Origin: Gammaproteobacteria bacterium
GTDB lineage: Bacteria; Pseudomonadota; Gammaproteobacteria; Steroidobacterales; Steroidobacteraceae
Length of the DNA: 64,000 nucleotides
Assembly (NCBI GenBank): GCA_025350055.1
Contig: JANXYK010000021.1
Coordinates: 1-64,000, forward strand
Direction of reading: 5' to 3'
In this document: one piece after another, positions 53,765 to 62,313 of the stretch
How the letters are laid out: each line of letters opens with the position of its first letter
How positions within the stretch are numbered: the stretch's first letter is position 1
The notes under the pieces: generated by a model
Seen by the model: only the letters and a program-made list of their open reading frames with translations
Database searches by the model: none
Told to the model about the DNA's origin: nothing
Translations under genes and position numbers: made by a program

Positions 53765-55228
53765 GTGACCCGTAAAGCAATCATCGGCATTCTCGCGCTG
53801 CCAATTCTGGTAGTGCTGTTCCTGGCGATGTCATGGATCGACGGCGCGGTAGTGCGTGCCCGGCTCGCCCGGATCGATCAATCGCTGCAGGCCTCGATGC
53901 CGCTGGTTACGGTTCTGAGCAGGAAGGAAACCGCGGGATTATTCAATTCCACGGTGGAAGTCAGCTACCAGTTCAACGACAAGCTGTTCAAGGGCATGAT
54001 GCCGCCCTCAGCCAAGCAGACGGCGTTCGTCGTCGAGTCAACGCCGGCACCGGCGGACTCGCCGCCCGGCATCACACTGCGCCATCACATCCAGCATGGC
54101 CCGATCCCCGGATTCGCCACACTGGGCCTGGCGCGCGTCGATACCGAGATTGTGATTCCCGAGGCTGTCAGGCAGGAACTGCGCAAGTCCATCGGTACCG
54201 ACCAGCCGCTGAAGATTATCACCCTGCTGGGCCATCTGGGTGGCGGCACGACCACGATCGACAGCCCCGCGTTTGCCTACACCGACAAGAGCGGCGCCAC
54301 CCACATCGACTGGCGCGGCGTCAAGGGGCGCCTGAACTTCAGCCGCGGCCTGAACAGCCAGGACGGCAACATTGCCCTGCTGGGCATGACCATCAAGGAC
54401 AACAAGGGTGGCGATGCCGTCGTGGGGCCGATGCGCATCGACTATGACCTGCAGCGCGCCTTCAAATACCTGTCGACCGGCAAGGTCAGCTTCAAGGTGG
54501 ACAGCCTGACGGCGGTGATGCCGCAACAGGCCAGCGGCGGCAATATGGAAATGCGCGATCTCGGCTACGAGGTCAACACGATCGTCAATGGTGACTTCGT
54601 GGATATCGCGGGGAAATTCGGCATCGGCTCGCTGTCGGTTGCGGCCATCAAGTCATCCGCCGTGCACTATGAACTGACGCTGCGCCACCTGCATGGCCCC
54701 ACCCTGGAGGCATTGATTGAGAAACTGCGCGACTCCAATGCGACCCTGGCCAAGGGTGACAGCAAGGACCTGCAACTGCTGTTCGCGCCTTACAAAGAAT
54801 TTGGCCCCCTGCTGCTCGAGCACCAGCCCGAACTCTCGATCGATCGCATCTCGCTGAGCATGCCCGAGGGCGGTTTGCTGATGAGCGGTAAGGTTTCAAT
54901 CCCGGGTTACGCGCATGGCAATCTGGACTCCGGACCCATGGTGTTGGTGCCCAAGATCGAGGCGAGCCTGGACATCGGCGTAGATGAGCAGCTGCTCGAT
55001 TTCTATTGGAACTCGATGGCCGCGCAGCCTGCTGCGCCGGTCGTCCAGGGGCCGCACGGCAAAGGGCCGCCGCCGCCCTCGCGCGTTGAATTCATGAAGT
55101 CGCGGTTGGCCACGCTCGAGCGGCAGGGGTTCGTGATCCGCAGTGGTTCGCGCTTGAGTTCGCACCTGGAGTTCAAGCATGGTGCGCTGACCGTCAACGG
55201 CAAGCCGATGGGGCCACCGCGCGGCTAG
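53765..55228 (+). CDS. YdgA-family (DUF945) envelope protein
   Basis: 487 residues from GTG 53765 (AGGGAG upstream); an upstream in-frame ATG at 53639 adds an unconvincing leader. N-terminal membrane anchor ([23 protein letters not shown]), then the DUF945 beta-rich region ([24 protein letters not shown] in outline). Outer-leaflet or periplasmic role unknown. The end overlaps the convergent pyrophosphatase pseudogene by about 35 nt. Confidence 0.82.
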   Translation: MTRKAIIGILALPILVVLFLAMSWIDGAVVRARLARIDQSLQASMPLVTVLSRKETAGLFNSTVEVSYQFNDKLFKGMMPPSAKQTAFVVESTPAPADSPPGITLRHHIQHGPIPGFATLGLARVDTEIVIPEAVRQELRKSIGTDQPLKIITLLGHLGGGTTTIDSPAFAYTDKSGATHIDWRGVKGRLNFSRGLNSQDGNIALLGMTIKDNKGGDAVVGPMRIDYDLQRAFKYLSTGKVSFKVDSLTAVMPQQASGGNMEMRDLGYEVNTIVNGDFVDIAGKFGIGSLSVAAIKSSAVHYELTLRHLHGPTLEALIEKLRDSNATLAKGDSKDLQLLFAPYKEFGPLLLEHQPELSIDRISLSMPEGGLLMSGKVSIPGYAHGNLDSGPMVLVPKIEASLDIGVDEQLLDFYWNSMAAQPAAPVVQGPHGKGPPPPSRVEFMKSRLATLERQGFVIRSGSRLSSHLEFKHGALTVNGKPMGPPRG

Positions 55229-55749
55229 CTGCACGGCGGCGCTGCTGCGCGTTGGCCTGCTGCACGCCGGCCAGAATCAGCTGGTGCGCCTTCTGGGCAT
55301 CGCCCCAACCGAGGATCTTGGCCCACTTGCCGGGTTCCAGATCCTTGTAGTGCTGGAAGAAGTGCTCGATCTGCCGCAGCGTGATGCTCGGCAGGTCGCC
55401 ATAGTTCAGGCACTGATCGTAGCGCTGCGTCAGGTGCGAGGACGGCACCGCGATGATCTTCTCGTCCATCCCCATGTTGTCCTCCATCAGCAGTACGCCC
55501 ACCGGGCGCGATCGCGCGCGTGTTGCAGATCAGCACATCGCAGGGATCGCCATCGCCCGAGAGCGTGTGCGGTATGAAACCGTAGTTGCCGGGATAGCGC
55601 ATCGAGGTGTACAGGAACCGATCGACCACCTGGGTGCCGGCCTCCTTGTCCATCTCGTACTTGATCGGCTCGCCGCCGATCGGTACCTCGACGACTACGT
55701 TGACGTCGTGCGGTGGATTTCGACCTACGGCAATTTTGTCGATGCGCAT
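55194..55749 (-). pseudogene. ppa: Inorganic pyrophosphatase with internal frameshift
   Basis: From ATG 55749 the frame reads [67 protein letters not shown], the core of a family I PPase with the DGDPCDVL site. It then shifts; the remaining part ([46 protein letters not shown]) continues one base over and ends at 55194. About seven residues expected between APG and VGVL (a VIxVRP stretch) are missing as well. The break is at about 55500-55508. As assembled the gene cannot make a full enzyme. PPase is usually essential, so an assembly error, a second copy or true loss must be told apart. Confidence 0.85.
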
Positions 55750-55771
55750 GGTGATATGCCTTTGCTGATCG

Positions 55772-56260
55772 TCAGCTCGCCTGCAACCAGACGATGCAGG
55801 AGCCGATCGCCGCCTCATTATAGAGATACACATACTGCGTGGCCGGCGACTGTGCCAGCCGCATCATCAGCGACTCCGCGCCGAGCGGCAGCGCGAGGCT
55901 GCTTTGCGCGGGTGCCGTCGGTGCGCCCTCGGCATTGGCGGCCTTGTAGCGCTTGATGCTGCACTTCGCGCCCGAGGACTGCGTGACCACCATGTCGAGG
56001 TAGGCCGCATCTGCGTAGATCACCAGGCGATACTGATTGCCACCCACCACGCCAGTGGCATTGAGCCATTGCGGTTTCACCTCGCCCGCCATGCCGCTGA
56101 GCGTGGGTTCAACTGAATACTTCATCGGCGGACTCTGCACGAGCTCGGGGTTTTCGGCCTGTACCGGCGCTGCCAGAGCCAAAGCCATGGTCAAGGTTGT
56201 GGCGACGGTCGTGCCCAAGGTGGTCCCGATGTTGCGGCAGAAGAATTCGCGGCAATTCAT
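55772..56260 (-). CDS. Exported hypothetical protein
   Basis: 162 residues from ATG 56260. The N-region ([23 protein letters not shown]) precedes a signal peptide ending APVQAE. The mature part is beta-rich with three Cys, two of them in [14 protein letters not shown] and [11 protein letters not shown] do not recognise the family. It lies 22 nt upstream of the ppa pseudogene on the same strand. Confidence 0.65.
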   Translation of the reverse strand: MNCREFFCRNIGTTLGTTVATTLTMALALAAPVQAENPELVQSPPMKYSVEPTLSGMAGEVKPQWLNATGVVGGNQYRLVIYADAAYLDMVVTQSSGAKCSIKRYKAANAEGAPTAPAQSSLALPLGAESLMMRLAQSPATQYVYLYNEAAIGSCIVWLQAS

Positions 56261-56342
56261 GGTGGCCTCCCGTAGTGTCAGCAGGTCCGCGTAGAATACA
56301 GTCCAAACAAGGCGAGCGGCTTGATTCCGGGGGGGCGACAAG

Positions 56343-58208
56343 ATGAAGGACACGATCACGCGTCGGGACTTCGTGGATGGCGTGGCCTGCGCAATAGTCG
56401 CCGGTGCCGCGCCCTCGGCCGCGCTGGCACAGGTTGCCGGACATACCCCCTACCCGCCCGGCGAGACCGGCATGCGCGGCAGCCGCAACCCCGATGCCGC
56501 GGCCGCGCACGCCGTGCGCGATGGCACCAAATACCGTATCGCGGACTATCCCGTCGACGAGGAAGTCGCCTGCGTGGTGATTGGCGCTGGCATCGGCGGA
56601 CTTTCCGCCGCGCACTTCGTCCGCCAGGCCCTGCCCAAGACGCGGCTGCTGATCCTCGACAACCACGACGACTTCGGCGGCCACGCGCGTCGCAATGAAT
56701 TCAATGTCGACGGTCGCCAGCTGCTCGGCTACGGCGGGAGCGAGTCGATCCAGTCTCCCAAGACCATGTGGAGCCCGGTCGCGCACCAGTTGCTCGACGA
56801 TCTGGGCATCCAGGTGCAGAAATTTGAAAAAGCGATCAACACCAATCTGTACCCCGGGCTGGGCATGTCCTTCGGCCTGTTCTTCGCGCGCGAAGCCTTC
56901 GGCCACGACAAACTGGTGACCGGCGATCCGCAACGCGCGCTGCCCACGGACATCCCCCCTTCATTGCAGCGCGGCCGGCCGATCGCGCTATTTGCCGCCG
57001 ACTGCCCGCTCTCGGAGACCGCGCGCCGCGACCTGATTGCCCTATACACCGAAAAACGCGACGTGTTGCCCAAGCTCAGCGTGAAGCAAAAGATCGAGTT
57101 GCTCAGTACGCTCTCGTACCACGATTTTCTCGAGAAATACTGGCGCGTCGATCCGTCACTGGTGCGCCTGTTCGACGGTCGCACCAACGATCTGTGGGCC
57201 GTTCCCGGCACGATGATTCCGGCATTCCTGCTGGCTGAGACGGGTTACCCGGGCTTTCAAGGGCTGGGTCTTGGCGACGCGGTCGACACGAGCGAAGAGG
57301 ACGAGAAGTACATCTATCATTTTCCCGATGGCAACGCCTCGATCGCGCGCCTGCTGGTGCGACGCATGATTCCGCAGGTCGCGCCCGGATCCACGATGGA
57401 AGACATCGTCAGCGCGCGTTTCGACTACAGCGCGCTCGATCGCGCCAATGCACCGGTGCGGCTGCGGCTGTCGAGTACCGTGGTCGGCATGCAGAACTCC
57501 GGCTCGCACGTCGATGTGCTCTACATGCGCGATGGCAAAGTGCATCATGTCCAGGCTCGCAAGGTGATCTACGCGGGTTACTACACGATGCTGCCGTATA
57601 TTTGCCCCGACTTGCCGGCGGCGCAGCGCAGCGCCGTAGCAGGCTGCGTGCGTGCGCCGCTGGTCTACGTCACCGCAGCGCTCAGGAACTGGCGTCCGTG
57701 GGTCAAGGCGGGCGCGCACCTGGTCAACATTCCCGTCGGCTTTTACAGCCTGGCCAAGCTCGATTTTCCGGTCAGCCTCGGGCGCTACCAGTTTGCGAAG
57801 ACACCGGATGAACCGATCCTGGTGCATCTCTCGCACGTCCCCCAGCCACCGGCGCCGATGGCGGACCAGCGTGCTTCGCTCCGTGCGGCGCGCAAGGTGC
57901 TCTATGCGCGGCCATTCTCCGACTTCGAGTCCGCACTGCGCGATCAGCTCACCCGCTGCTTCGGCGCGGCGGGCTTCAATGCCGATCGCGATATCGCGGC
58001 GATCACCGTGAACCGCTGGGGACATGGCTACGCCTATCCCCTGCAGGCAATCACCGAAGAGATCGCGAGCACCGCGCGCCAGCCCATCGGCGGCATCAGC
58101 GTGGCGGGCTCGGATGCCGCGTGGACTGCGTACGCGCACGCTGCAATCGACGAAGCGCATCGGGCCGCGGGCGAAGTCATTGCCGGATTGCGCAAGACGG
58201 CGGCCTGA
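56343..58208 (+). CDS. Tat-exported FAD/NAD(P)-binding flavoprotein
   Basis: 621 residues. A Tat-type signal (TRRDFVDGVACAIVAGA) precedes a conserved leader (RGSRNPDAAAAHAVRDG) and an FAD-binding motif VVIGAGIGGLSAAHFVRQA with the acidic cap in LLILDNHDDFGGHARR. C-terminal AYPLQAITEEIAS and GGISVAGSDAAW match the amine-oxidase-like FAD fold. Substrate unknown. Not obviously linked to its neighbours; the divergent exported hypothetical protein starts 82 nt away. Confidence 0.85.
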   Translation: MKDTITRRDFVDGVACAIVAGAAPSAALAQVAGHTPYPPGETGMRGSRNPDAAAAHAVRDGTKYRIADYPVDEEVACVVIGAGIGGLSAAHFVRQALPKTRLLILDNHDDFGGHARRNEFNVDGRQLLGYGGSESIQSPKTMWSPVAHQLLDDLGIQVQKFEKAINTNLYPGLGMSFGLFFAREAFGHDKLVTGDPQRALPTDIPPSLQRGRPIALFAADCPLSETARRDLIALYTEKRDVLPKLSVKQKIELLSTLSYHDFLEKYWRVDPSLVRLFDGRTNDLWAVPGTMIPAFLLAETGYPGFQGLGLGDAVDTSEEDEKYIYHFPDGNASIARLLVRRMIPQVAPGSTMEDIVSARFDYSALDRANAPVRLRLSSTVVGMQNSGSHVDVLYMRDGKVHHVQARKVIYAGYYTMLPYICPDLPAAQRSAVAGCVRAPLVYVTAALRNWRPWVKAGAHLVNIPVGFYSLAKLDFPVSLGRYQFAKTPDEPILVHLSHVPQPPAPMADQRASLRAARKVLYARPFSDFESALRDQLTRCFGAAGFNADRDIAAITVNRWGHGYAYPLQAITEEIASTARQPIGGISVAGSDAAWTAYAHAAIDEAHRAAGEVIAGLRKTAA

Positions 58209-58284
58209 TTCACATGAGTCATGCATCTGGAACGCCAATGCCCACGTGTCACCCGATCTTCAACTACGAAAACCTGCTGCTGGT

Positions 58285-58662
58285 AAGGTACGCCAACTCG
58301 GTTCCTTGCCAGCCGTCGAGAACGACTTCGTTGGCTCCCCCAATGTGGAACAGACCAACTGTCAGTTCGACCGAAACGATCGGGCGGCGCTCGAAGCGGA
58401 ATTGCTCACCAAGGCAATTCATTCCGCGCGTGAACAGGCCGACAGGCGCGCCGAGCCGCTGGGTCGACACGTAACCGTTGCTGTTGCTGTGTCGAAGATG
58501 CCGTTCGAAATGTTGTCGTCCGCGTTGGGCATTGACACTCGTTACGCTGAGATGGCAAACGCCAGCCGGATGTTCAAGAAGTCTGTCAGCCAGGATGAAC
58601 TTCTGGTGCCATCGGCTATACACTTCGCCGTCTCGGTCAACGTACTTTTCAAGATGGAATAG
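58285..58662 (+). pseudogene. Remnant of SIMPL-domain (DUF541) protein
   Basis: Only the C-terminal part of a SIMPL-like protein is recognisable: NDRAALEAELLTKAIHSARE, RRAEPLGRHVTVAVAVSK, then VPSAIHFAVSVNVLFKME. No start codon, signal peptide or N-terminal half is found, and codon use is less GC-biased than in neighbours. A 5' truncated pseudogene is the best reading; the boundary is approximate. Confidence 0.5.
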
Positions 58663-58679
58663 CCGGCAGGCACCTTTGC

Positions 58680-59617
58680 ATGTGCATGGCAGCGTTTCTG
58701 GTCTCGCTCTTAGGCAGCACGGCTGCGCCAACGACAATGGCAGTGGCAGACCGGGTTTCGCCAGCGTCCCTTGAGCTTGAGCAACGCACGCAACCCTGGT
58801 GCCCAAGGAATTGCGCCGTCGCGGTGCCCTTCGTCGCGCGCTATCGCAAGGGCTCCGAGCGCTTGGTGTTCGTAGGTGTGCGCCACGCCTTCGATGCTGC
58901 CGACCCGACGATGCGTGCCGTCGCTGCCGGCTTTGCGGGCACGCATCCCGGGCTTGTCATCGTCGAAGGCTTCCCGACTGCAATGGGCGAGAACCCTGCG
59001 CCGTTGGTTGAAGAGGCCAGGCACTACGGTCAACCCGACGCCGGCCAATTCGATCGAGGTGAGTCCATGTACGCCGCCTCCTTGCATTGAAGCGACAGAT
59101 CCCCTTCGTCGGGGGCGAGCTTACGCGTGCCGAGGAGATAAGGAGCCTGAAGGAAAAGGACTACAGTGACGCCGACATCGCATTCAGCGTCATGGTCGGC
59201 GGATTCTCGCAATCGTTCCGCTCGGGCGAGATGCGCGGTCTGTCACTCGACGATTTGCAGGCGGCGTATCTGCAAGTCGCGCAGATTTTGCGGTTACCAC
59301 AAGAAGACGGCGGCTGGGCCATGGCAGCACCGTCGCTGGACGAGTTCCGGGAGCAGTACAAAGCCCTTTATGGCGTGGACATCGTTGGCGATTCAGGGTT
59401 TCCACTGCGCATCGACATCGGCGACCAGACGCGCCACGGCCAGCAAGGCCGGGACGCGATGTTGATGAGTGACCGCCATCTGCTGGGGCTCATCGAACAG
59501 CAGCTGACCGAGCGGCACACGGTGCTCGTGGTCTATGGTGGCAGCCACTGGAGTACGCTATCTGCGGCACTCGAAAAGCGGCTCGGCAAGCCGGCGGTCG
59601 CGCCGTTTCTCAAGTAA
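58680..59617 (+). pseudogene. TraB/Tiki-superfamily-like protein with frameshift
   Basis: Part one runs 58680-59090 and has a possible signal peptide, a GX2H motif in FVGVRHAFDAAD and the acidic VIVEGFPTAMGENPA. It ends MYAASLH and stop. Part two continues in another frame from about 59084 (ALKRQIPFVGGELTRAEE) to 59617 and holds the second GX2H in VVYGGSHWSTLSAALEKRLG. One missing base near 59081-59086 (TTGGCA to TTGCA) would restore a single protein of about 310 residues. Two GX2H motifs and paired acids fit the TraB/EreA/Tiki superfamily; precise function unknown. Confidence 0.7.
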
Positions 59618-59767
59618 ACAGTCGGTCTGCGCCGCTGAAGATCTGGTGATCGCCGCGGCGGCCGGCTACTGGCCCCGGACGTCTTGCCATTGCGCAGGCT
59701 TTGCCCGATGCTGCCGGTGATCGAGGGCGATTGTCGCCATCGCTCTGCAGGTCAAGGGAGACGAACC

Positions 59768-61210
59768 ATGCGTATGTGGAAGCTGTTGAGTGTTGCCGCC
59801 CTGTCTGGCGCACTGCCGATCGTGGCGATGAGTGCCCCCGCCACAACTCTGGCAGCCGACCGTCATCAGGCGACGCACGCCATGTTCGAACACGTGGTGA
59901 ATATTCCCACCGTGTTCGGCCGCGGCAATGTGCCCGCCATGGCCAATTACCTTGCCGACCAGTACCGTGCCGCGGGTTTTCCGGCGGACGATGTCCACGT
60001 GCTGCCTTACGAGAGCACTGATCCGGTATCAACATTCACCGAGAAAACCGCCGCGCTGATCGTCCGCTGGCGCGCGCCGGGCAAGAGCCTGGGCAGGCCG
60101 ATCATGCTGATGGGGCATATGGATGTCGTCGAGGCCAAGCGCGAGGATTCGACCACCGATCCGTTCGTGCTGACCGAGCGCGAGGGTTACTACTACGGGC
60201 GCGGCACCATCGATATGAAGGATGGCATCGTCGCCATCACGCAGTCGCTGTTCGACCTGCGGGCCGCTGGCTTCAAGCCGACGCGTGATATCGTTGTGCT
60301 GTTCACCGGCGACGAGGAAACCAACGGCATCGGCGCCAACAAGGGTGCGACCGACTGGCACCAGTACCTCGATGTCGAGTACGGCCTGAATGCCGATGGT
60401 GGCGGCGGCGGCTTTCTCCCCGACGGCCAGCCGGTCGGTTTCCAGATGCAGACGGCGGAAAAGACCTTTGCCGGCTATACGCTGACGGTTCGCAATCGCG
60501 GCGGCCATTCCTCCAAGCCGCGCAAGGACAACGCCATCTATAGCCTTGCGCATGCACTGGACAAGATCGAAGCACACCGCTTTGAACCGATGCTGAGCGA
60601 AACCACGCGCGCCTATTTCACCGAGCGGCAGAAGCAGGAGAAGGGTGCGCTCGGCGATGCGATGCGCGCCTGGCTGGCCGATCCGAAAAACGGCGCCGCT
60701 GCCGATGCGATCGAGGCCGATGAAGCCGAAGTCGGCTTGACCCGCACGCGCTGCGTGCCGACCCGGCTGTTTGGCGGCCACGCCGACAATGCCCTGCCGC
60801 AACTGGCCACGGCGATGATCAATTGCCGCATCTTTCCCGGCGTCGACCCCAACGACGTGCTCAAGGACCTGACATCCATCGTGGCCGACCGCGAAGTGCT
60901 CGTCACCCGCAATGACGCCTACAGCGCTTCACTGTCTTCGCCGTTGCGTGCCGATGTGACTGCCGCCTTCGAGAAGGCCGTGCACGCGCTGCATCCCGGA
61001 GCGCCGATCGCGCCGGAAATGTCCACGGGCGCCAGCGACGCCCGCCCCTTCCGGACCGCGGGAATTCCCATCTACGGGGCCAATGGCGCGTGGCTCGTGG
61101 TACCGGTGGATTACCGCGCCCACGGCAAGGACGAGCGGCTGCCGGTCAAGGCGCTGGACGACAACGTCGTTCACTGGAAGCTGCTGGTGACGGCGCTCGC
61201 GGGGAAATAG
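59768..61210 (+). CDS. Exported M20-family metallopeptidase
   Basis: 480 residues from ATG 59768, giving a signal peptide (MWKLLSVAALSGALPIVAMSAPA region). Zinc-site motifs of M20 peptidases are clear: MLMGHMDVV, GRGTIDMKDG and TGDEETNG, with the dimerisation-domain His in NRGGHSSKP. A carboxypeptidase, dipeptidase or acylase; substrate unknown. Plus-strand gene that ends 18 nt from the convergent nucleotidyltransferase gene. Confidence 0.9.
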   Translation: MRMWKLLSVAALSGALPIVAMSAPATTLAADRHQATHAMFEHVVNIPTVFGRGNVPAMANYLADQYRAAGFPADDVHVLPYESTDPVSTFTEKTAALIVRWRAPGKSLGRPIMLMGHMDVVEAKREDSTTDPFVLTEREGYYYGRGTIDMKDGIVAITQSLFDLRAAGFKPTRDIVVLFTGDEETNGIGANKGATDWHQYLDVEYGLNADGGGGGFLPDGQPVGFQMQTAEKTFAGYTLTVRNRGGHSSKPRKDNAIYSLAHALDKIEAHRFEPMLSETTRAYFTERQKQEKGALGDAMRAWLADPKNGAAADAIEADEAEVGLTRTRCVPTRLFGGHADNALPQLATAMINCRIFPGVDPNDVLKDLTSIVADREVLVTRNDAYSASLSSPLRADVTAAFEKAVHALHPGAPIAPEMSTGASDARPFRTAGIPIYGANGAWLVVPVDYRAHGKDERLPVKALDDNVVHWKLLVTALAGK

Positions 61211-61228
61211 CCGGAGCCGTCGGAATGG

Positions 61229-61786
61229 TCAGGCGGGAAGGATCTCTTCGAGCCTGTCTGCGGCCTCGCGCCTAAATCGGCGAGTCAGGGTGCGCAGGAG
61301 GTCCAGGTTGATTGGGCCCGGTGCCGTTTCGTAGGCGGACCGCGCATCGAGGACATCTTGCGCGCTGCCAGCGAAGCATTTCATCGCGATGAAATCTTCG
61401 CGGCCGACAATGCGGAGTGTCTCGTCGCGGAATTTGATCTCCAGGGTGCGGGATAGCGCACTGGAGTCCTGGTTGCGAAGCCCACCCAGTAGCTCCACTT
61501 GATTGCCGAATTTGTCGCCCAGGACGAGCATTCCCAATACCGGATCGTCGGCCTCTGCCGTTCGCAGCTCTGTGTTGAAACCCGCACGCTTGAATGGCTT
61601 CGCAAGTCTTAGCAGGTGGCCGGGCTTGATGAAGAGCAAGGCATCGACGTGGATAGTCGCGCGGACCACGCCAAGCACCGGAAGTGCGAAGGCGCCAATG
61701 ATCGCGTAGTCGACCTGTTCGGCTCGCAGAATCCCGACTGCGTCGAGCAGCAGGAGGGCAGACTGGCCACTCCTCGTTGTTCTCAC
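61229..61786 (-). CDS. Nucleotidyltransferase-like protein with altered active site
   Basis: 185 residues from GTG 61786, which overlaps the XRE gene stop (GTGA). The N-terminus reads VDYAIIGAFALPVLGVVRATIHVDALL, matching the minimal-nucleotidyltransferase core G-x-A-x5-G-x-x-R-x-T-x-D-x-D, but the first Asp is His (THVD type: TIHVDALL). The third acid lies in NQVELLGG as Glu instead of Asp. C-terminal GREDFIAMKCFAGSAQDVLDA matches AbiEii-like and related toxins. Probably the toxin of an XRE-nucleotidyltransferase module, perhaps with weakened or changed catalysis. Confidence 0.75.
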   Translation of the reverse strand: MRTTRSGQSALLLLDAVGILRAEQVDYAIIGAFALPVLGVVRATIHVDALLFIKPGHLLRLAKPFKRAGFNTELRTAEADDPVLGMLVLGDKFGNQVELLGGLRNQDSSALSRTLEIKFRDETLRIVGREDFIAMKCFAGSAQDVLDARSAYETAPGPINLDLLRTLTRRFRREAADRLEEILPA

Positions 61787-62247
61787 GAGTTGCGCGGCCC
61801 ATTGAAAGTCGTTGGCACCTGCGCGGCACGACCACTTTCACGCAGCTCGTTTGCCAGCTGGTTGTGCTCGAGGAACACTTCCAGCCGCTGCGCGGGAGTG
61901 AGCTCGCGGAGGGATTCTTTCATCGAGGTCTGAATGGCGGCAGCGGACTTCGACGGAAAGGTTCGGGCCTGAGAACTCCGGCCTGAAGAAATGAAGGCAC
62001 CGGCTTCGTTGTGAACCGCGCCAGTCTGTAGCGTAATCCGCAATCCAGCGCGAACTGAAATCCGCAGCAGCAACTCGAGCGAGAGATCCGAGGTAAGCCC
62101 GTTCACGATCTTGCTGATCGTGGGTTGCGGCACATCCAATTGCCTGGCGACGGCCTGCTGACTGATACCGAGCCGCTGCGTGTAGCGCGCAATCTGGAGA
62201 GCGAGGTCGCTCCGCAAGGCGTGCACGGTTTGGCATTCGGGAGACAT
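61783..62247 (-). CDS. XRE-family HTH regulator/antitoxin
   Basis: 154 residues from ATG 62247 (GTG 62256 is also possible). HTH at about residues 20-55: ARYTQRLGISQQAVARQLDV followed by PQPTISKIVNG. The C-terminal part (LRELTPAQRLEVFLEHNQLANELRE in outline) resembles the segment that binds partner toxins in XRE modules. Overlaps the nucleotidyltransferase gene by 3 nt and is preceded by a perfect palindrome at 62266-62281, as expected for autoregulation. Confidence 0.82.
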   Translation of the reverse strand: MSPECQTVHALRSDLALQIARYTQRLGISQQAVARQLDVPQPTISKIVNGLTSDLSLELLLRISVRAGLRITLQTGAVHNEAGAFISSGRSSQARTFPSKSAAAIQTSMKESLRELTPAQRLEVFLEHNQLANELRESGRAAQVPTTFNGPRNS

Positions 62248-62265
62248 CAATGGCACCGCAATCTT

Positions 62266-62281
62266 ATAGTAAATTTACTAT
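62266..62281. promoter_or_regulatory. Perfect 16-bp palindrome, XRE operator
   Basis: ATAGTAAATTTACTAT is a perfect inverted repeat, entirely A+T apart from its G and C, in a GC-rich region, 18 nt upstream of the XRE ATG. Its size and place suit a dimeric HTH autorepressor overlapping the promoter. Confidence 0.65.
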
Positions 62282-62313
62282 GATCGATTGCCAGCCAGAT
62301 TTCTAGCTCATTT

